The position numbers and the translations under genes are program-made. From Levilinea saccharolytica (GTDB lineage: Bacteria; Chloroflexota; Anaerolineae; Anaerolineales; Anaerolineaceae), in assembly GCF_001306035.1 (NCBI RefSeq), contig NZ_LGCM01000047.1, forward strand, positions 1-64,000: 64,000 bases of DNA. Direction: 5' to 3'. This document shows, piece by piece, positions 25,683-38,733 of this stretch. Within the stretch, counting starts at the first letter, position 1. Each line of letters starts with the position of its first letter. The notes beneath the pieces were generated by a model. The model had not been told where the DNA came from and did no database searches. It saw only the letters and a program-made list of their open reading frames with translations.

Positions 25683-26792
25683 CTAATGATTCAGCGTATC
25701 CACCCAGCGCCCGTCCAATGTGCGGTAACGCCGCATCACCTGCACCGTCAGGCAGGAATGGGCCGGAAGGATGCACACCACATCCCCCACCCGCAGCCGG
25801 GACAGGTCTTCCGCGTCCATGCGCAGGATGCCGTGCTCCTGCGAAAGCCCGCGCACATACGCCCCCGCCAGCGGCGCCCCCCAGCGCTCGCCCTCCGGCA
25901 GGCACACCAGGCCAAAAGCGCGCGCCTCACCGTATTGGAAGGTATCCTTTGACAGGTGAATGGCCCCGCCGTAGATCACCGCTTCGCTGCGCTGCGGGTG
26001 CAGCGCCACCACCGGGCAGGCCAGCGCCGCCGCCACATCTTCTGCGCGGCAGGCTTCGATCTGCGCCAACTGCATGGCGTCATACAGTACAAAGTTCCCG
26101 GGGCGAATCTCATTCACCGGCCCCAAATCTTCCACCAAACTGACCGAAGGGGTGTCCCCCACCGAAATTTCCAAATCGCCCAGGCCCAGCCCCGCCAGCG
26201 CCTGGCGCACGCTGAGGATGCGCGCCACGCTTTCGTCATACACCTGCCGCACGGCCGCCCCACCCCGTTCGGCGTAGGTGTGCCCGGCATGAGTCAGCAG
26301 GCCCCGCAGGCGCAAATGGCGCCCAGCCCGCGCCGCGCGCGCCACAGCCGCGGCCTGTTCCACCTGGGTCCAATCCACACCCGTGCGGTGCCCGCCCACA
26401 TCCACCTTGATCCACAGGTCTGCGCCGTGCTGCAAGCCCTTTTCCAAAGCCTCAACCGTCTCCACCGATTCCGCCAGCAGCCCCAAACTCACCCGTTCCG
26501 CCAGGGCGTCCATCTGCGGAATCTGGCGCACATTGGCCGGAAAGGCGATGGTGATATCCTTCCAACCCGCCGCGGCAAAGTACTCCGCCATCTCCAGCGA
26601 AGAAGCGGTGATGGCCTTCACCCCTTCGGGCCGGAACCATTCGCCCATCTCAGCCGATTGGTGGGTCTTAAAATGCGGCCGAAAGCGCAGGCCCAACCGT
26701 TTGGCTTTGCCCGCCGCCCGCGCAATATTGGCCCGCGCCGCGGCTTCATCCAATAGCAGGGTAGGCTGCACAATTTCATCAAAAAGACTCAT
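25683..26792 (-). CDS. DSD1/D-threonine aldolase-family PLP enzyme
   Basis: This 369-residue protein is of the fold-type III PLP family that includes D-threonine aldolase and eukaryotic D-serine dehydratase. The PLP lysine is in RPHFKTHQS, and the C-terminal metal-binding pair His-x-Cys is present (PAHSC). The reaction is cleavage or dehydration of a D-hydroxyamino acid; which one cannot be read from the sequence. With alanine racemase at 5343 and the peptide uptake genes it fits amino-acid scavenging. It is transcribed away from the hybrid kinase. Confidence 0.85.
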   Translation of the reverse strand: MSLFDEIVQPTLLLDEAAARANIARAAGKAKRLGLRFRPHFKTHQSAEMGEWFRPEGVKAITASSLEMAEYFAAAGWKDITIAFPANVRQIPQMDALAERVSLGLLAESVETVEALEKGLQHGADLWIKVDVGGHRTGVDWTQVEQAAAVARAARAGRHLRLRGLLTHAGHTYAERGGAAVRQVYDESVARILSVRQALAGLGLGDLEISVGDTPSVSLVEDLGPVNEIRPGNFVLYDAMQLAQIEACRAEDVAAALACPVVALHPQRSEAVIYGGAIHLSKDTFQYGEARAFGLVCLPEGERWGAPLAGAYVRGLSQEHGILRMDAEDLSRLRVGDVVCILPAHSCLTVQVMRRYRTLDGRWVDTLNH

Positions 26793-26848
26793 GGGGTTGC
26801 TCCTGTGTGGGTTTTCAATTGCTTTGCAGATTTGGGAAGGTTGGATCT

Positions 26849-26877
26849 TTGTCTTGCTTATATCTTCAACCTATACT
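26849..26877 (+). promoter_or_regulatory. Sigma-70-type promoter for the hybrid kinase gene
   Basis: TTGTCT (26849-26854), 17 bases, TATACT (26872-26877). The expected start site is near 26884, giving a leader of about 37 bases. Confidence 0.65.
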
Positions 26878-26888
26878 ATCATAATCTC

Positions 26889-26920
26889 ATGGAGGGAACC
26901 ATTCAATCACGGCGAAAACC

Positions 26921-26930
<10 letters not shown>
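26889..26930 (+). CDS. Possible 13-codon upstream ORF overlapping the kinase start
   Basis: An ATG 11 bases after the -10 opens a 13-codon frame whose TGA (26928-26930) overlaps the ATG at 26927 of the kinase frame as ATGA. It has no ribosome binding site of its own. It could couple translation of the kinase or be chance. Confidence 0.25.
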
Positions 26931-31528
<4,598 letters not shown>

Positions 31529-31567
31529 TCCCCCACCCTCGCCAGCCCCAACTGGCCGGATGGCCTA

Positions 31568-31597
31568 TTGACAAAAATAGAATGCTAGTTCTATAAT
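31568..31597 (+). promoter_or_regulatory. Consensus promoter with embedded LexA-like box
   Basis: TTGACA (31568-31573), 18 bases, TATAAT (31592-31597). The spacer holds AGAATGCTAGTTCT (31579-31592), which matches the Gram-positive/Chloroflexota-type LexA pattern GAAC-N4-GTTC with one change. The -10 ends only six bases before the ATG of the radical SAM gene, so the transcript is predicted to be leaderless. A related box lies in the recA promoter. Confidence 0.65.
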
Positions 31598-31603
31598 CGA
31601 GGT

Positions 31604-32749
31604 ATGGACGCCCTTCAGCAGCTCCAAGAACTCGATACTTACATGGCGGTGGAAGATGACGATTCCGCCGCGTTAGCCCCCGCGAATCGCGCCTGTCCGG
31701 TGGAACTGCCCGTGCATATGGCCGCCCTGCCGGGGGGAAAGCGCGTGCCCATCCTCAAAACCGTGCTGACCTCGGCCTGCGAGCGCAACTGTTACTACTG
31801 CGCTTTTCGCGCCGGGCGAGATTTCCGCCGCCACACCTTTAAACCCGAACAGATGGCCGAAGCCTTCCATACACTGTGGCAGGCGGGCGTGGTGGAAGGG
31901 TTGTTCCTCAGCTCGGGCGTGGCAGGCGGCGGGGTGCGCACCCAGGATCAGCTGCTCGACACAGCCGCCATCCTGCGCGAGAAATACGCCTTCCGCGGCT
32001 ATCTGCACCTCAAGCTCATGCCCGGCGCCCAGGAAGCCCAGGTGGAGCGCGCTTTACAGTTGGCTGACCGCCTGTCGGTCAACCTGGAAGCCCCCACCAG
32101 CGCAGCCCTGGCCCGTCTGGCCCCTCAGAAAATCCTCATGGAAGAGCTGCTGGCCCCCTTGCAGCGCGTGGAGCAGCTGCGCGCATCCCTTTCACCCAGC
32201 TTCGGCTGGAACCAGCACATGCCGTCTTCCACCACGCAATTTGTGGTCACGCCCGACGGCGCATCCGACAGCGACCTGCTGCGCGCCTCAGAACACCTCA
32301 TCCGCCGCCTGCGGCTGACTCGGGTGTACTACGCGGGCTTCTCGCCGATTCGCGGAACCCCCCTGGAAAATAACCCCCCAGAAAACCCCTGGCGCGTGCA
32401 CCGTCTCTACCAGGCCTCCTTCCTGCTGCGCGATTACGGCTTCCAGGCCGAGGATTTTCCCCTCACCCCCAGCGGCGCCCTGCCCCTCAACACCGATCCC
32501 AAACAGGCCTGGGCGCTGCGCCATCTGGCCGAATCCCCCCTGGAACTGAACCGCGCCGATTATCATCAGCTGCTGCGCGTGCCGGGCATCGGCCCGCAGC
32601 GCGCCCGCGCCCTCATCGCCGCCCGCCGCCGCCACCGCCTGGTGCAGCCTGAAGACCTGCGCGCCCTGGGCATCCCCATCGAACGCGCCGCCCCATTCAT
32701 CCTCCTGGCTGGCCGCCGCCCCACCCACCAACCGCGCCTCTTCTGGTAG
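31604..32749 (+). CDS. Radical SAM protein, putative DNA modification/repair (UDG-linked family)
   Basis: The 381-residue protein has the radical SAM cysteines CERNCYYC (Cys59, Cys63, Cys66) and a C-terminal helix-hairpin-helix segment (LLRVPGIGPQRARALI) that would bind DNA. This arrangement matches the TIGR03916 'rSAM linked to uracil-DNA glycosylase' family, whose biochemical role is unknown. No uracil-DNA glycosylase gene adjoins it here. A consensus promoter overlaps a LexA-like site, consistent with DNA-damage induction. GAGG lies only one base before the ATG, so it is not a working ribosome binding site, and translation may start leaderless. Confidence 0.8.
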   Translation: MDALQQLQELDTYMAVEDDDSAALAPANRACPVELPVHMAALPGGKRVPILKTVLTSACERNCYYCAFRAGRDFRRHTFKPEQMAEAFHTLWQAGVVEGLFLSSGVAGGGVRTQDQLLDTAAILREKYAFRGYLHLKLMPGAQEAQVERALQLADRLSVNLEAPTSAALARLAPQKILMEELLAPLQRVEQLRASLSPSFGWNQHMPSSTTQFVVTPDGASDSDLLRASEHLIRRLRLTRVYYAGFSPIRGTPLENNPPENPWRVHRLYQASFLLRDYGFQAEDFPLTPSGALPLNTDPKQAWALRHLAESPLELNRADYHQLLRVPGIGPQRARALIAARRRHRLVQPEDLRALGIPIERAAPFILLAGRRPTHQPRLFW

Positions 32750-32769
32750 AATTACGCCAGAAGGCGCCT

Positions 32770-33135
32770 ATGGATCTGATCCCTATTTCTTTTATCGATG
32801 AACCCATCCAGGCGGGTTTTGATTCCCCACCCCTGCTGGAAAAAAAGCCCACCTGCCCCCAGCACTTCATCTGGCGCGGCCAAACCTACACCGTGGCCGA
32901 ATGTTTGGCCGAGTGGGTGGATAACCGCCGCCGCGGTCGCATGGCCCGCAACATGCGCCCCGAACATGCCGAGCGCGCTCAGCGAGTGGGGTCGTGGGGG
33001 GTAGGGCGTTACTTCTTCCGCGTGCGCAGCGCAGATCAGCGCGCTTTTGAGATCTACTACGACCGCGCCCCCCAGGACGCCGCGGACCGCAAAGGCAAAT
33101 GGTTCCTGCGCGCAGAACTGCGCCTGCCCGCCTGA
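32770..33135 (+). CDS. Small DUF6504-like protein downstream of the radical SAM gene
   Basis: A 121-residue soluble protein with the core HFIWRGQTYTVAECLAEWVD...W...R.YFRVR...FEIYYDRA...KWFL. This recalls the small DUF6504 proteins of actinobacteria that sit next to error-prone polymerase genes; I could not align it. It follows the radical SAM gene by 20 bases, with AAGGCG before the ATG, so both belong to one transcript. A role in DNA repair is guilt by association. Confidence 0.55.
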   Translation: MDLIPISFIDEPIQAGFDSPPLLEKKPTCPQHFIWRGQTYTVAECLAEWVDNRRRGRMARNMRPEHAERAQRVGSWGVGRYFFRVRSADQRAFEIYYDRAPQDAADRKGKWFLRAELRLPA

Positions 33136-33170
33136 GTCCCATACAAATCCCCTTTTTTGATTTCCTAAAG

Positions 33171-33210
33171 AACACCTGAGAATATTCAAGTATTCTCAGG
33201 TGTTTTCTTT
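33171..33210 (+). terminator. Rho-independent terminator
   Basis: A 14-bp perfect stem (AACACCTGAGAATA at 33171-33184, loop TTCAAG, complement to 33204) is followed by TTCTTT. It ends the radical SAM unit just before the next promoter. Confidence 0.85.
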
Positions 33211-33229
33211 ATAATTTCAAAAATAGATA

Positions 33230-33257
33230 TTGACATTTTCAATAATTGCGCTATAAT
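33230..33257 (+). promoter_or_regulatory. Consensus sigma-70 promoter of the DUF2089/SHOCT/MFS unit
   Basis: Perfect TTGACA (33230-33235) and perfect TATAAT (33252-33257), 16 bases apart, in a locally AT-rich stretch. The start codon of the DUF2089 gene lies 62 bases downstream. Confidence 0.85.
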
Positions 33258-33319
33258 CTGTTTAAAGATCACAAACACACCTTTAGGATTCTGAAAATCC
33301 TGCTGTTTTGGGAGGGACG

Positions 33320-33715
33320 ATGTACCAACAACCCGAAAAATGCCCTGTTTGCTCTGAGCCGATCACCGTGACCCGCCTGTACTGCCCGCATTGCGACACC
33401 ACCATTGACGGTCATTTCAGCCCGGCGGTCAACCCCTTTGGCCGGCTCTCACCCGAACAGCTCCAATTCCTGGTCAGCTTCATCCGCTGCGAAGGCCGTT
33501 TCACCGCCCTGGAACGCGAGCTGAATTTATCTTACCCCACCCTGCGCAACCGCCTGAACGAAGTCCTCAAAACCCTGGGTTTTGAACCGGGCCGCGAAGA
33601 TCCCCCGGCGCGCCTCACCGCCGAAGACCGCCGCCGCATTCTGGAAGACCTCGATCAAGGCGTCATTTCGCTGGCAGAAGCCCAGCGCATGCTGCGCGGC
33701 AAAAAAGAAGAATAA
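33320..33715 (+). CDS. DUF2089 family zinc-ribbon/helix-turn-helix protein
   Basis: This protein of 131 residues has an N-terminal zinc ribbon (CPVC...CPHC) followed by a helix-turn-helix-like region (FTALERELNLSYPTLRNRLNEVL) and a short C-terminal helix pair (LEDLDQGVISLAEAQRMLRG) of SHOCT type. The family is a presumed transcription regulator. GGAGGG stands three to four bases before the ATG at 33320. The next gene encodes a protein starting with the same kind of short helical motif, and the pair DUF2089/SHOCT recurs in Firmicutes and Chloroflexota. Confidence 0.8.
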   Translation: MYQQPEKCPVCSEPITVTRLYCPHCDTTIDGHFSPAVNPFGRLSPEQLQFLVSFIRCEGRFTALERELNLSYPTLRNRLNEVLKTLGFEPGREDPPARLTAEDRRRILEDLDQGVISLAEAQRMLRGKKEE

Positions 33716-33733
33716 CCCTCAAAGGAGGCTGCT

Positions 33734-34132
33734 GTGACCCTCGCAGAAGAACGATTAAAAGTGCTGCAAATGGTAAAAGATGGCAAAATCAGCGCGGAAG
33801 ACGCCGCCGAACTGCTGGCTGCGCTGGATGTCGCCGCAGAGCGCAAGGCCAACCCCCCCGCTGCGCCCATCCCACCCTACGCCGGAGACCGCCGCAACCG
33901 CTGGCTGCGCGTGCGCGTCACCGACACCGACACCGGCAAGGTGCGCGTGAACGTGCGCCTGCCCACCAGCATGATCAAAGCCGGTATGAAAATGGGCATG
34001 CGCTTTGCTCCCGAAGTGGACGGCATGGATATGTCGCAGCTCACAGCCTACATCGAATCCGGCGAAGTCGGGCAAATCGTGGACGTGTATGACGAGCAAG
34101 ACGGCGAGCATGTAGAAGTCTTCATCGAATAA
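33734..34132 (+). CDS. SHOCT-like domain protein
   Basis: The 132-residue protein starts at GTG with AAAGGAGG upstream. Residues 5-35 (ERLKVLQMVKDGKISAEDAAELLAAL) form a SHOCT-like short helical domain. The rest is a small beta-rich domain (RWLRVRVTDTDTGKVRVNVRLP) resembling the C-terminal part of anti-sigma-factor-like/DUF4097 proteins. It is probably a partner of the DUF2089 regulator in sensing an unknown signal. Confidence 0.7.
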   Translation: MTLAEERLKVLQMVKDGKISAEDAAELLAALDVAAERKANPPAAPIPPYAGDRRNRWLRVRVTDTDTGKVRVNVRLPTSMIKAGMKMGMRFAPEVDGMDMSQLTAYIESGEVGQIVDVYDEQDGEHVEVFIE

Positions 34133-34220
34133 CCGTCCAAACCCACCCCCAGTCCTTCAATCCACCCCCTCTCACTCCCAGCGCCTGCGCTGCGGATCAG
34201 CTTTGTATTGGAGTAATCAC

Positions 34221-35498
34221 ATGGCTTCTTCAACCGCTCTTTCGAAAAACTGGCAGCGCCCCTATTTCACCATCTGGTTCGGGCAGCTGTTCTCGATCCT
34301 GGGCTCCATCCTGGTGCAGTTTGCCCTCATCTGGTATCTCACCGAAAAAACTGGCTCCGCCACCATCCTGGCCATGGCCACCCTGGTGGGTTTTGTTCCC
34401 GAAATCGTGCTCGGCCCCTTTGTCGGCGCGCTGGTAGACCGCTGGAACCGCCGTAAGGTGCTGATGATCTCCGACGGCAGCGTGGCCCTGGTCACATTGG
34501 GACTGGTGGTGCTCTTTTGGCTGGGAATCATTCAAACCTGGCACATTCTGATCGCTCTCTTCCTGCGCTCGCTGGCCGGCACCTTCCACTTCCCCACCTT
34601 CCAGGCCTCCACCGCCCTGATGGTCCCCGATGAACACCTGTCGCGCATCAGCGGCATCAACCAGGCCGCCCGCGGCGCGCTGAATATCGTTGGGCCGCCC
34701 CTGGGGGCCCTCATGTTAGCCTGGCTGCCCATGCACTTCGTCTTGATGGTAGATATCGTCACCGCCGCCCTGGCCGTGTTCACGGTCTCCCTGGTGGCCA
34801 TCCCCCAACCCGCCCAGAGTGACACTTCGCCGGTCACCCCGCGCAGTGTGCTTGCGGATGTATCCGTGGGGATCCGCTACGTGCGCGCCTGGCCCGGACT
34901 CATGGCGGTCATCCTCATGGCCACCTTTCTCAACTTCATGCTCACCCCCACCGGCGCCCTCACCCCCCTGCTGATCACCAAGCACTTCAACGGCGGCGCG
35001 GTGGAACTGGGCTGGATCGAATCCGCCAGCGGCCTGGGCGTGGTGGTGGGCGGCTTGCTGCTGGGGGTATGGGGCGGCTTCCGTAAGAAGGTGGTCACCT
35101 CTCTGCTGGGCATTGTCGGCCTGGGTGCTGGTATTTTGATTGTTGGCCTGGCCCCCTCCGCCCTTTTCCCCCTGGCGTTGTTCGGCATGGCCCTCACCGG
35201 CTTCATGAACCCCATCACCAACGGCCCGCTCATGGCCCTCATGCAGGCGCGGGTGGCCCCCGAAATGCAGGGGCGCGTTTTCACCCTCATGGGCGCGGGC
35301 TGCTCCGCCATGGTTCCTCTCTCCATGCTGCTGGCCGGGCCGCTTTCGGATCTGCTCGGCATCCGCACCTGGTTCTGGGTCAGCGGCGCGGCCTGCATGA
35401 TCATGGGCCTGCTGGCCTTCACCATCCCCGCCATCATGACGATGGAAGAGCAAAACACCGCCCCTCTGGTCCCCGTCAGCGCAGCTGCCTCCGACTAG
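34221..35498 (+). CDS. MFS transporter, macrolide/drug efflux-like
   Basis: About 425 residues with 12 predicted membrane helices and the MFS motif after helix 2 (GALVDRWNRRKVLMISD). Overall it resembles the MefA/TetV-type efflux permeases of Gram-positive bacteria. The ATG at 34221 has TTGGAG upstream. It lies 88 bases after the SHOCT gene and is probably under the same promoter, so DUF2089/SHOCT may regulate it. The substrate is unknown. Confidence 0.85.
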   Translation: MASSTALSKNWQRPYFTIWFGQLFSILGSILVQFALIWYLTEKTGSATILAMATLVGFVPEIVLGPFVGALVDRWNRRKVLMISDGSVALVTLGLVVLFWLGIIQTWHILIALFLRSLAGTFHFPTFQASTALMVPDEHLSRISGINQAARGALNIVGPPLGALMLAWLPMHFVLMVDIVTAALAVFTVSLVAIPQPAQSDTSPVTPRSVLADVSVGIRYVRAWPGLMAVILMATFLNFMLTPTGALTPLLITKHFNGGAVELGWIESASGLGVVVGGLLLGVWGGFRKKVVTSLLGIVGLGAGILIVGLAPSALFPLALFGMALTGFMNPITNGPLMALMQARVAPEMQGRVFTLMGAGCSAMVPLSMLLAGPLSDLLGIRTWFWVSGAACMIMGLLAFTIPAIMTMEEQNTAPLVPVSAAASD

Positions 35499-35536
35499 CC
35501 TTCGTCTTTTTTCCCAAAAGCTATTCCTTCTCCCCT

Positions 35537-35571
35537 AAAACAGCCGCCCTCCATTGTTCGGGGGGCGGCTG
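35537..35571 (-). terminator. Terminator hairpin between MFS and desaturase genes
   Basis: A 9-bp stem (CAGCCGCCC/GGGCGGCTG at 35541-35549 and 35563-35571) is followed on the minus strand by TTTTAGGGG, ending the desaturase transcript. It may also slow plus-strand transcription. Confidence 0.6.
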
Positions 35572-35596
35572 CGGGATTCTTAATCCAAACGCACGC

Positions 35597-36637
35597 CTAA
35601 GATTTTGCCGCCTCTGAAAAGCCCACCATCCTGCCGCGCGCCTCATCCCACAAGGCCAGTTTCACCGTCCGCAGGCTGGCGCGGATGTCCAGGCGTTTAG
35701 CAAATTTTTGCATCAGTGCCACATTCTCATAGCACGCCGCCAACTGGTACTCCGGGATGCGCGGGCTGAGGTGGTGAATGTGATGGTAGCCGATATTGCC
35801 GGTAAACCAGCGCAGCACTTTGGGCAGATCGTAAAAAGAAGCCCCCGCCAATGCCGACGCCACATAGTCCCAGCGTCCGCTGCGCGCCCAATACATGTCC
35901 TCGTATTGGTGCTGCACGTAAAACATCCAGATACCGACCATACCCCCCAGCCACAGCACCGGCAGTTGAATCATCACAAAGGCTTTCCAACCGATCCACC
36001 AGCTCATCCCGGCGATCAGCGCCGCCAACACCAGATTGGCCAGAATCACATTGTTGCGTTCCTTGCTGCCGCTGCCCGGCCGCCAAAAGCGGTGGCTGAT
36101 CACGAACATGTAAATCGGCCCCAGGCCAAACATGACCAGCGGGTTGCGGAACAGGCGGTAGCCCAGCCGCCCCATGCGCCCCATCTTCTGATACTCCTCC
36201 ACCGTCAGCGTGGTCACATCCCCCCGCCCGCGCTTATCCAAATTGCTGCTGGTGGCGTGGTGCACAGCGTGTTCGTGCCACCAGTGTTCGCTGGGGGTAA
36301 ACACCAGCAGCCCCAGCCAAAAACCCACGCGCTTGTTCCAGGTGGTGGAGCTGAAAAACGAATTGTGCCCGCAGTCGTGGAAGAAGATGAAAATGCGCAC
36401 CAAAAAGCCCGCCGCCAGAACGGCCAGCAGCAGGGTCAGCGCATAGGAAACTTTCAGGCTCCACACCATCACCGCCCACAGAGCAGCATACGGGATCAGC
36501 GTATTCGCCAATTCCCACAGCGCCCGGCGGTCATTGGCTTTTTGGTAGGGCGCGATCAGGGGGTTAATTTCCCCCATGCGCGGCAGGCGCGCGCCTTGTT
36601 CCACCTGGTTTGGTTTTGTTTCAACCGGTATGCTCAT
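35597..36637 (-). CDS. Membrane fatty acid desaturase
   Basis: The protein of about 346 residues has four hydrophobic segments and the three histidine boxes of acyl-lipid desaturases: HDCGH, HEHAVHH and HHIHH. These bind the di-iron centre that inserts a double bond into membrane lipids using O2. An O2-dependent enzyme sits oddly with the otherwise anaerobic gene set, so the organism may meet oxygen. ATG 36637 is taken as start (GGAGG 11 bases upstream); a GTG at 36655 is an alternative. Confidence 0.88.
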   Translation of the reverse strand: MSIPVETKPNQVEQGARLPRMGEINPLIAPYQKANDRRALWELANTLIPYAALWAVMVWSLKVSYALTLLLAVLAAGFLVRIFIFFHDCGHNSFFSSTTWNKRVGFWLGLLVFTPSEHWWHEHAVHHATSSNLDKRGRGDVTTLTVEEYQKMGRMGRLGYRLFRNPLVMFGLGPIYMFVISHRFWRPGSGSKERNNVILANLVLAALIAGMSWWIGWKAFVMIQLPVLWLGGMVGIWMFYVQHQYEDMYWARSGRWDYVASALAGASFYDLPKVLRWFTGNIGYHHIHHLSPRIPEYQLAACYENVALMQKFAKRLDIRASLRTVKLALWDEARGRMVGFSEAAKS

Positions 36638-36764
36638 CTTGGTCCGTGCCTCCACAGAGAATAGAGTGATCCATTATCTCTCATCATGTCTTTTTTCCGC
36701 TGCGTGCGCAAGGGAAGCAAGGCACGTTGCGAGTCATGCCTGGGCTGTGACCCCCGCTGGAATC

Positions 36765-36791
36765 AAAACCGCGCTGGGGCTGCCAGCGCGG
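36765..36791 (-). terminator. Rho-independent terminator after the rhomboid gene
   Basis: On the minus strand a perfect 9-bp stem (CCGCGCTGG...CCAGCGCGG) with a 5-base loop is followed by TTTTGATT, about 20 bases after the rhomboid stop. Confidence 0.75.
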
Positions 36792-36811
36792 CTGTGTGTA
36801 TTCTGTTTCGA

Positions 36812-37573
36812 TCAGGCCCAAAGCAGCTGCAAAAACACCAGCCCCCCCAGCACCGCCGCCATGAGGGCACCGGTGGCAAAGGCGCGCCCCGTGTTCGTGT
36901 CGCGCAGGCGCAGCTGGTCTCCCCAACCTTCCACCTGGAGCACCGGCCCGGCGAACCACGCGAAAGCCAGCCCGCCCAGCAGCCCGCCCAAATGTCCCCA
37001 GTTATCAATGCGCGAGGACAACCCCAACACCAGGTTCAGGCCCAAAATCACCAGCAGGTTGGTCAGCATCGGTTTCATGCGCTCTCCAAAGAGCTGCCGG
37101 TTGCGGTAAATGAACACCGCCTGCGCCGTGATCAGCCCAAACACCGCCGTCGAAGCCCCCACCGAAATGCTGGGCGAGACCACAAAAGAAAGCGTGTTGC
37201 CCGCCGCTGCCGCCAGGAAATACAGCGCCAGAAAGCGCCAGTGGCCGTAAAAACTTTCCAGCCCCGGCCCCACGGCGTACAGCGCATACATATTAAACGC
37301 GATATGCATAAACGAAGCGTGCAGGAAAACCGGCGTCAGCAGCCGCCAAAACTGACCCGCCAGGATCGCCGAGCGAATCTTGGCCCCAAACACCAGCAGC
37401 AAATCCGTCCCCAGAGCCGATTCCAACCCCAGCTGGCCCAAAAAGACCAGAATGGTGACGCCCATCAGCACATAAGTCACCACCGGCCGGGAGGGTTCCA
37501 CGGCCACGCTCACCATCCGCGGGCGCTCGGGGGGTGGGTAGGATGAGGAAGGGGAATTCGGTTCGTAGCTCAT
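36812..37573 (-). CDS. Rhomboid family intramembrane serine protease
   Basis: The 253-residue protein has a polar N-terminal stretch and six to seven membrane helices. The catalytic serine is in GASTAVFGL and the histidine in NWGHLGGLLGG; the family motif HASFMHIAFNMYAL is also present. It cuts membrane-spanning substrates. Its start overlaps the guanylate kinase stop by 4 bases, so the two are translationally coupled. Confidence 0.92.
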   Translation of the reverse strand: MSYEPNSPSSSYPPPERPRMVSVAVEPSRPVVTYVLMGVTILVFLGQLGLESALGTDLLLVFGAKIRSAILAGQFWRLLTPVFLHASFMHIAFNMYALYAVGPGLESFYGHWRFLALYFLAAAAGNTLSFVVSPSISVGASTAVFGLITAQAVFIYRNRQLFGERMKPMLTNLLVILGLNLVLGLSSRIDNWGHLGGLLGGLAFAWFAGPVLQVEGWGDQLRLRDTNTGRAFATGALMAAVLGGLVFLQLLWA

Positions 37574-38217
37574 AGTTGAATCCGCCGCGGCGTTGTGCGG
37601 TGATGCTCGGCTTCGATGATGGACAGGATGGTTTGGGCGGCGTCATCCAACTGGTTGTGCGCGTTGATCACCACGTAATCAAATTTCTTAGCGTCTTCCA
37701 GTTCCTTTTTGGCCGTCTCAAAACGAACCTGAAAGGCTTCATCCGTTTCTGTGTTGCGGGTGTGCAGCCGCAGCAGCCAGGCTTCTTCGCTTTCCGGCGC
37801 CAAAAAAATCAGCACCGCGTCCGGGCACATCTTGCGCACCTTTTCAGCCCCCTGCACATCCAGGCGCATGATCACATCTTTGCCGCTGGCCAGCGCATCG
37901 CGTACCTGAGATTTATGAATCCCTTTAAATTGATTGTACACGGTCGAATATTCCAGCAGCTCATCCGCAGCGATCATGCGCTCGAATTCCTGGGTGCTCA
38001 CGAAGTAGTAATCCACCCCGTGCACCTCTCCGGGGCGAGGCTCGCGGTCGGTGGTTGTCACCACAAAATGAAACGAATAGTTGGTCTGCTTTAAGGCTTT
38101 CACCACCGCGTCTTTGCCCGCGCCGGAAGGCCCCGAAATGACCACCAGCAAAGGCTGCGGCTGGTGCAGGTTTCGTAAGTGTACGGTCTCTTCCATCATC
38201 ATAAAGTGCGCATCCAT
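37570..38217 (-). CDS. gmk: Guanylate kinase
   Basis: The 215-residue enzyme phosphorylates GMP to GDP with ATP. The P-loop ISGPSGAGKDA, the GMP-binding TDREPRPGEVHGVDYYF segment and EYSTVYNQFKG are present. The second P-loop residue run carries Asp in place of the usual Ser/Thr after GK (GKDA), a substitution seen in some homologues. The N-terminus is about 20 residues longer than E. coli Gmk. The gene is not next to rpoZ or dnaK as in many bacteria. Confidence 0.9.
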   Translation of the reverse strand: MDAHFMMMEETVHLRNLHQPQPLLVVISGPSGAGKDAVVKALKQTNYSFHFVVTTTDREPRPGEVHGVDYYFVSTQEFERMIAADELLEYSTVYNQFKGIHKSQVRDALASGKDVIMRLDVQGAEKVRKMCPDAVLIFLAPESEEAWLLRLHTRNTETDEAFQVRFETAKKELEDAKKFDYVVINAHNQLDDAAQTILSIIEAEHHRTTPRRIQL

Positions 38218-38301
38218 ATTGCTGCGAGATTCTTACGTTTTTTTGATACCACCCTGATTATAATGGATAAATGATCTTCTATCGCCGGAGGCTATCCCTT
38301 C

Positions 38302-38724
38302 ATGCCAACTTATGATTTCCGCTGCCTGGATTGCAAAGCTCGCTTTGAGGTGTTCCTCACCTATCAGGAATACAACCAGAAGCCTGTGCACTGCACCCGC
38401 TGCGGCAGCGCCAATGTTCAGCGCCGCATCAACCGTGTGCGCGTCGTCCGCTCCGATCACAGCCGGCTGGCCTCCATGGCCGATCCCGCCGCCCTGGACG
38501 CCCTGGACGAAGATCCCCGCAGCCTGGGGCGCATGATGCGCGAGATGAGTTCCGAGGTCGGCGAAGAGATGGGCCCGGAATTTGACGAGGTGGTCCACCG
38601 CCTGGAGTCCGGCCAAAGCCCTGAGCAAATTGAAAAAGAGCTGCCCGAACTGGCCGATGCCGCCGGGGGCATGGGGGACGACAGCGGCATGGGCGATTTT
38701 GGCGGTTTCGACGGCGACCTGTAA
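38302..38724 (+). CDS. FmdB-family zinc-ribbon protein
   Basis: The 140-residue protein has an N-terminal CxxC...CxxC ribbon (YDFRCLDCKARF, CTRCGSAN), the FmdB regulatory-protein signature, followed by an acidic helical part and a Gly/Asp-rich tail (GMGDDSGMGDFGGF). Its role in the cell is unknown. GGAGG stands 12 bases before the ATG. Confidence 0.85.
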   Translation: MPTYDFRCLDCKARFEVFLTYQEYNQKPVHCTRCGSANVQRRINRVRVVRSDHSRLASMADPAALDALDEDPRSLGRMMREMSSEVGEEMGPEFDEVVHRLESGQSPEQIEKELPELADAAGGMGDDSGMGDFGGFDGDL

Positions 38725-38733
38725 TCCGCCCGC

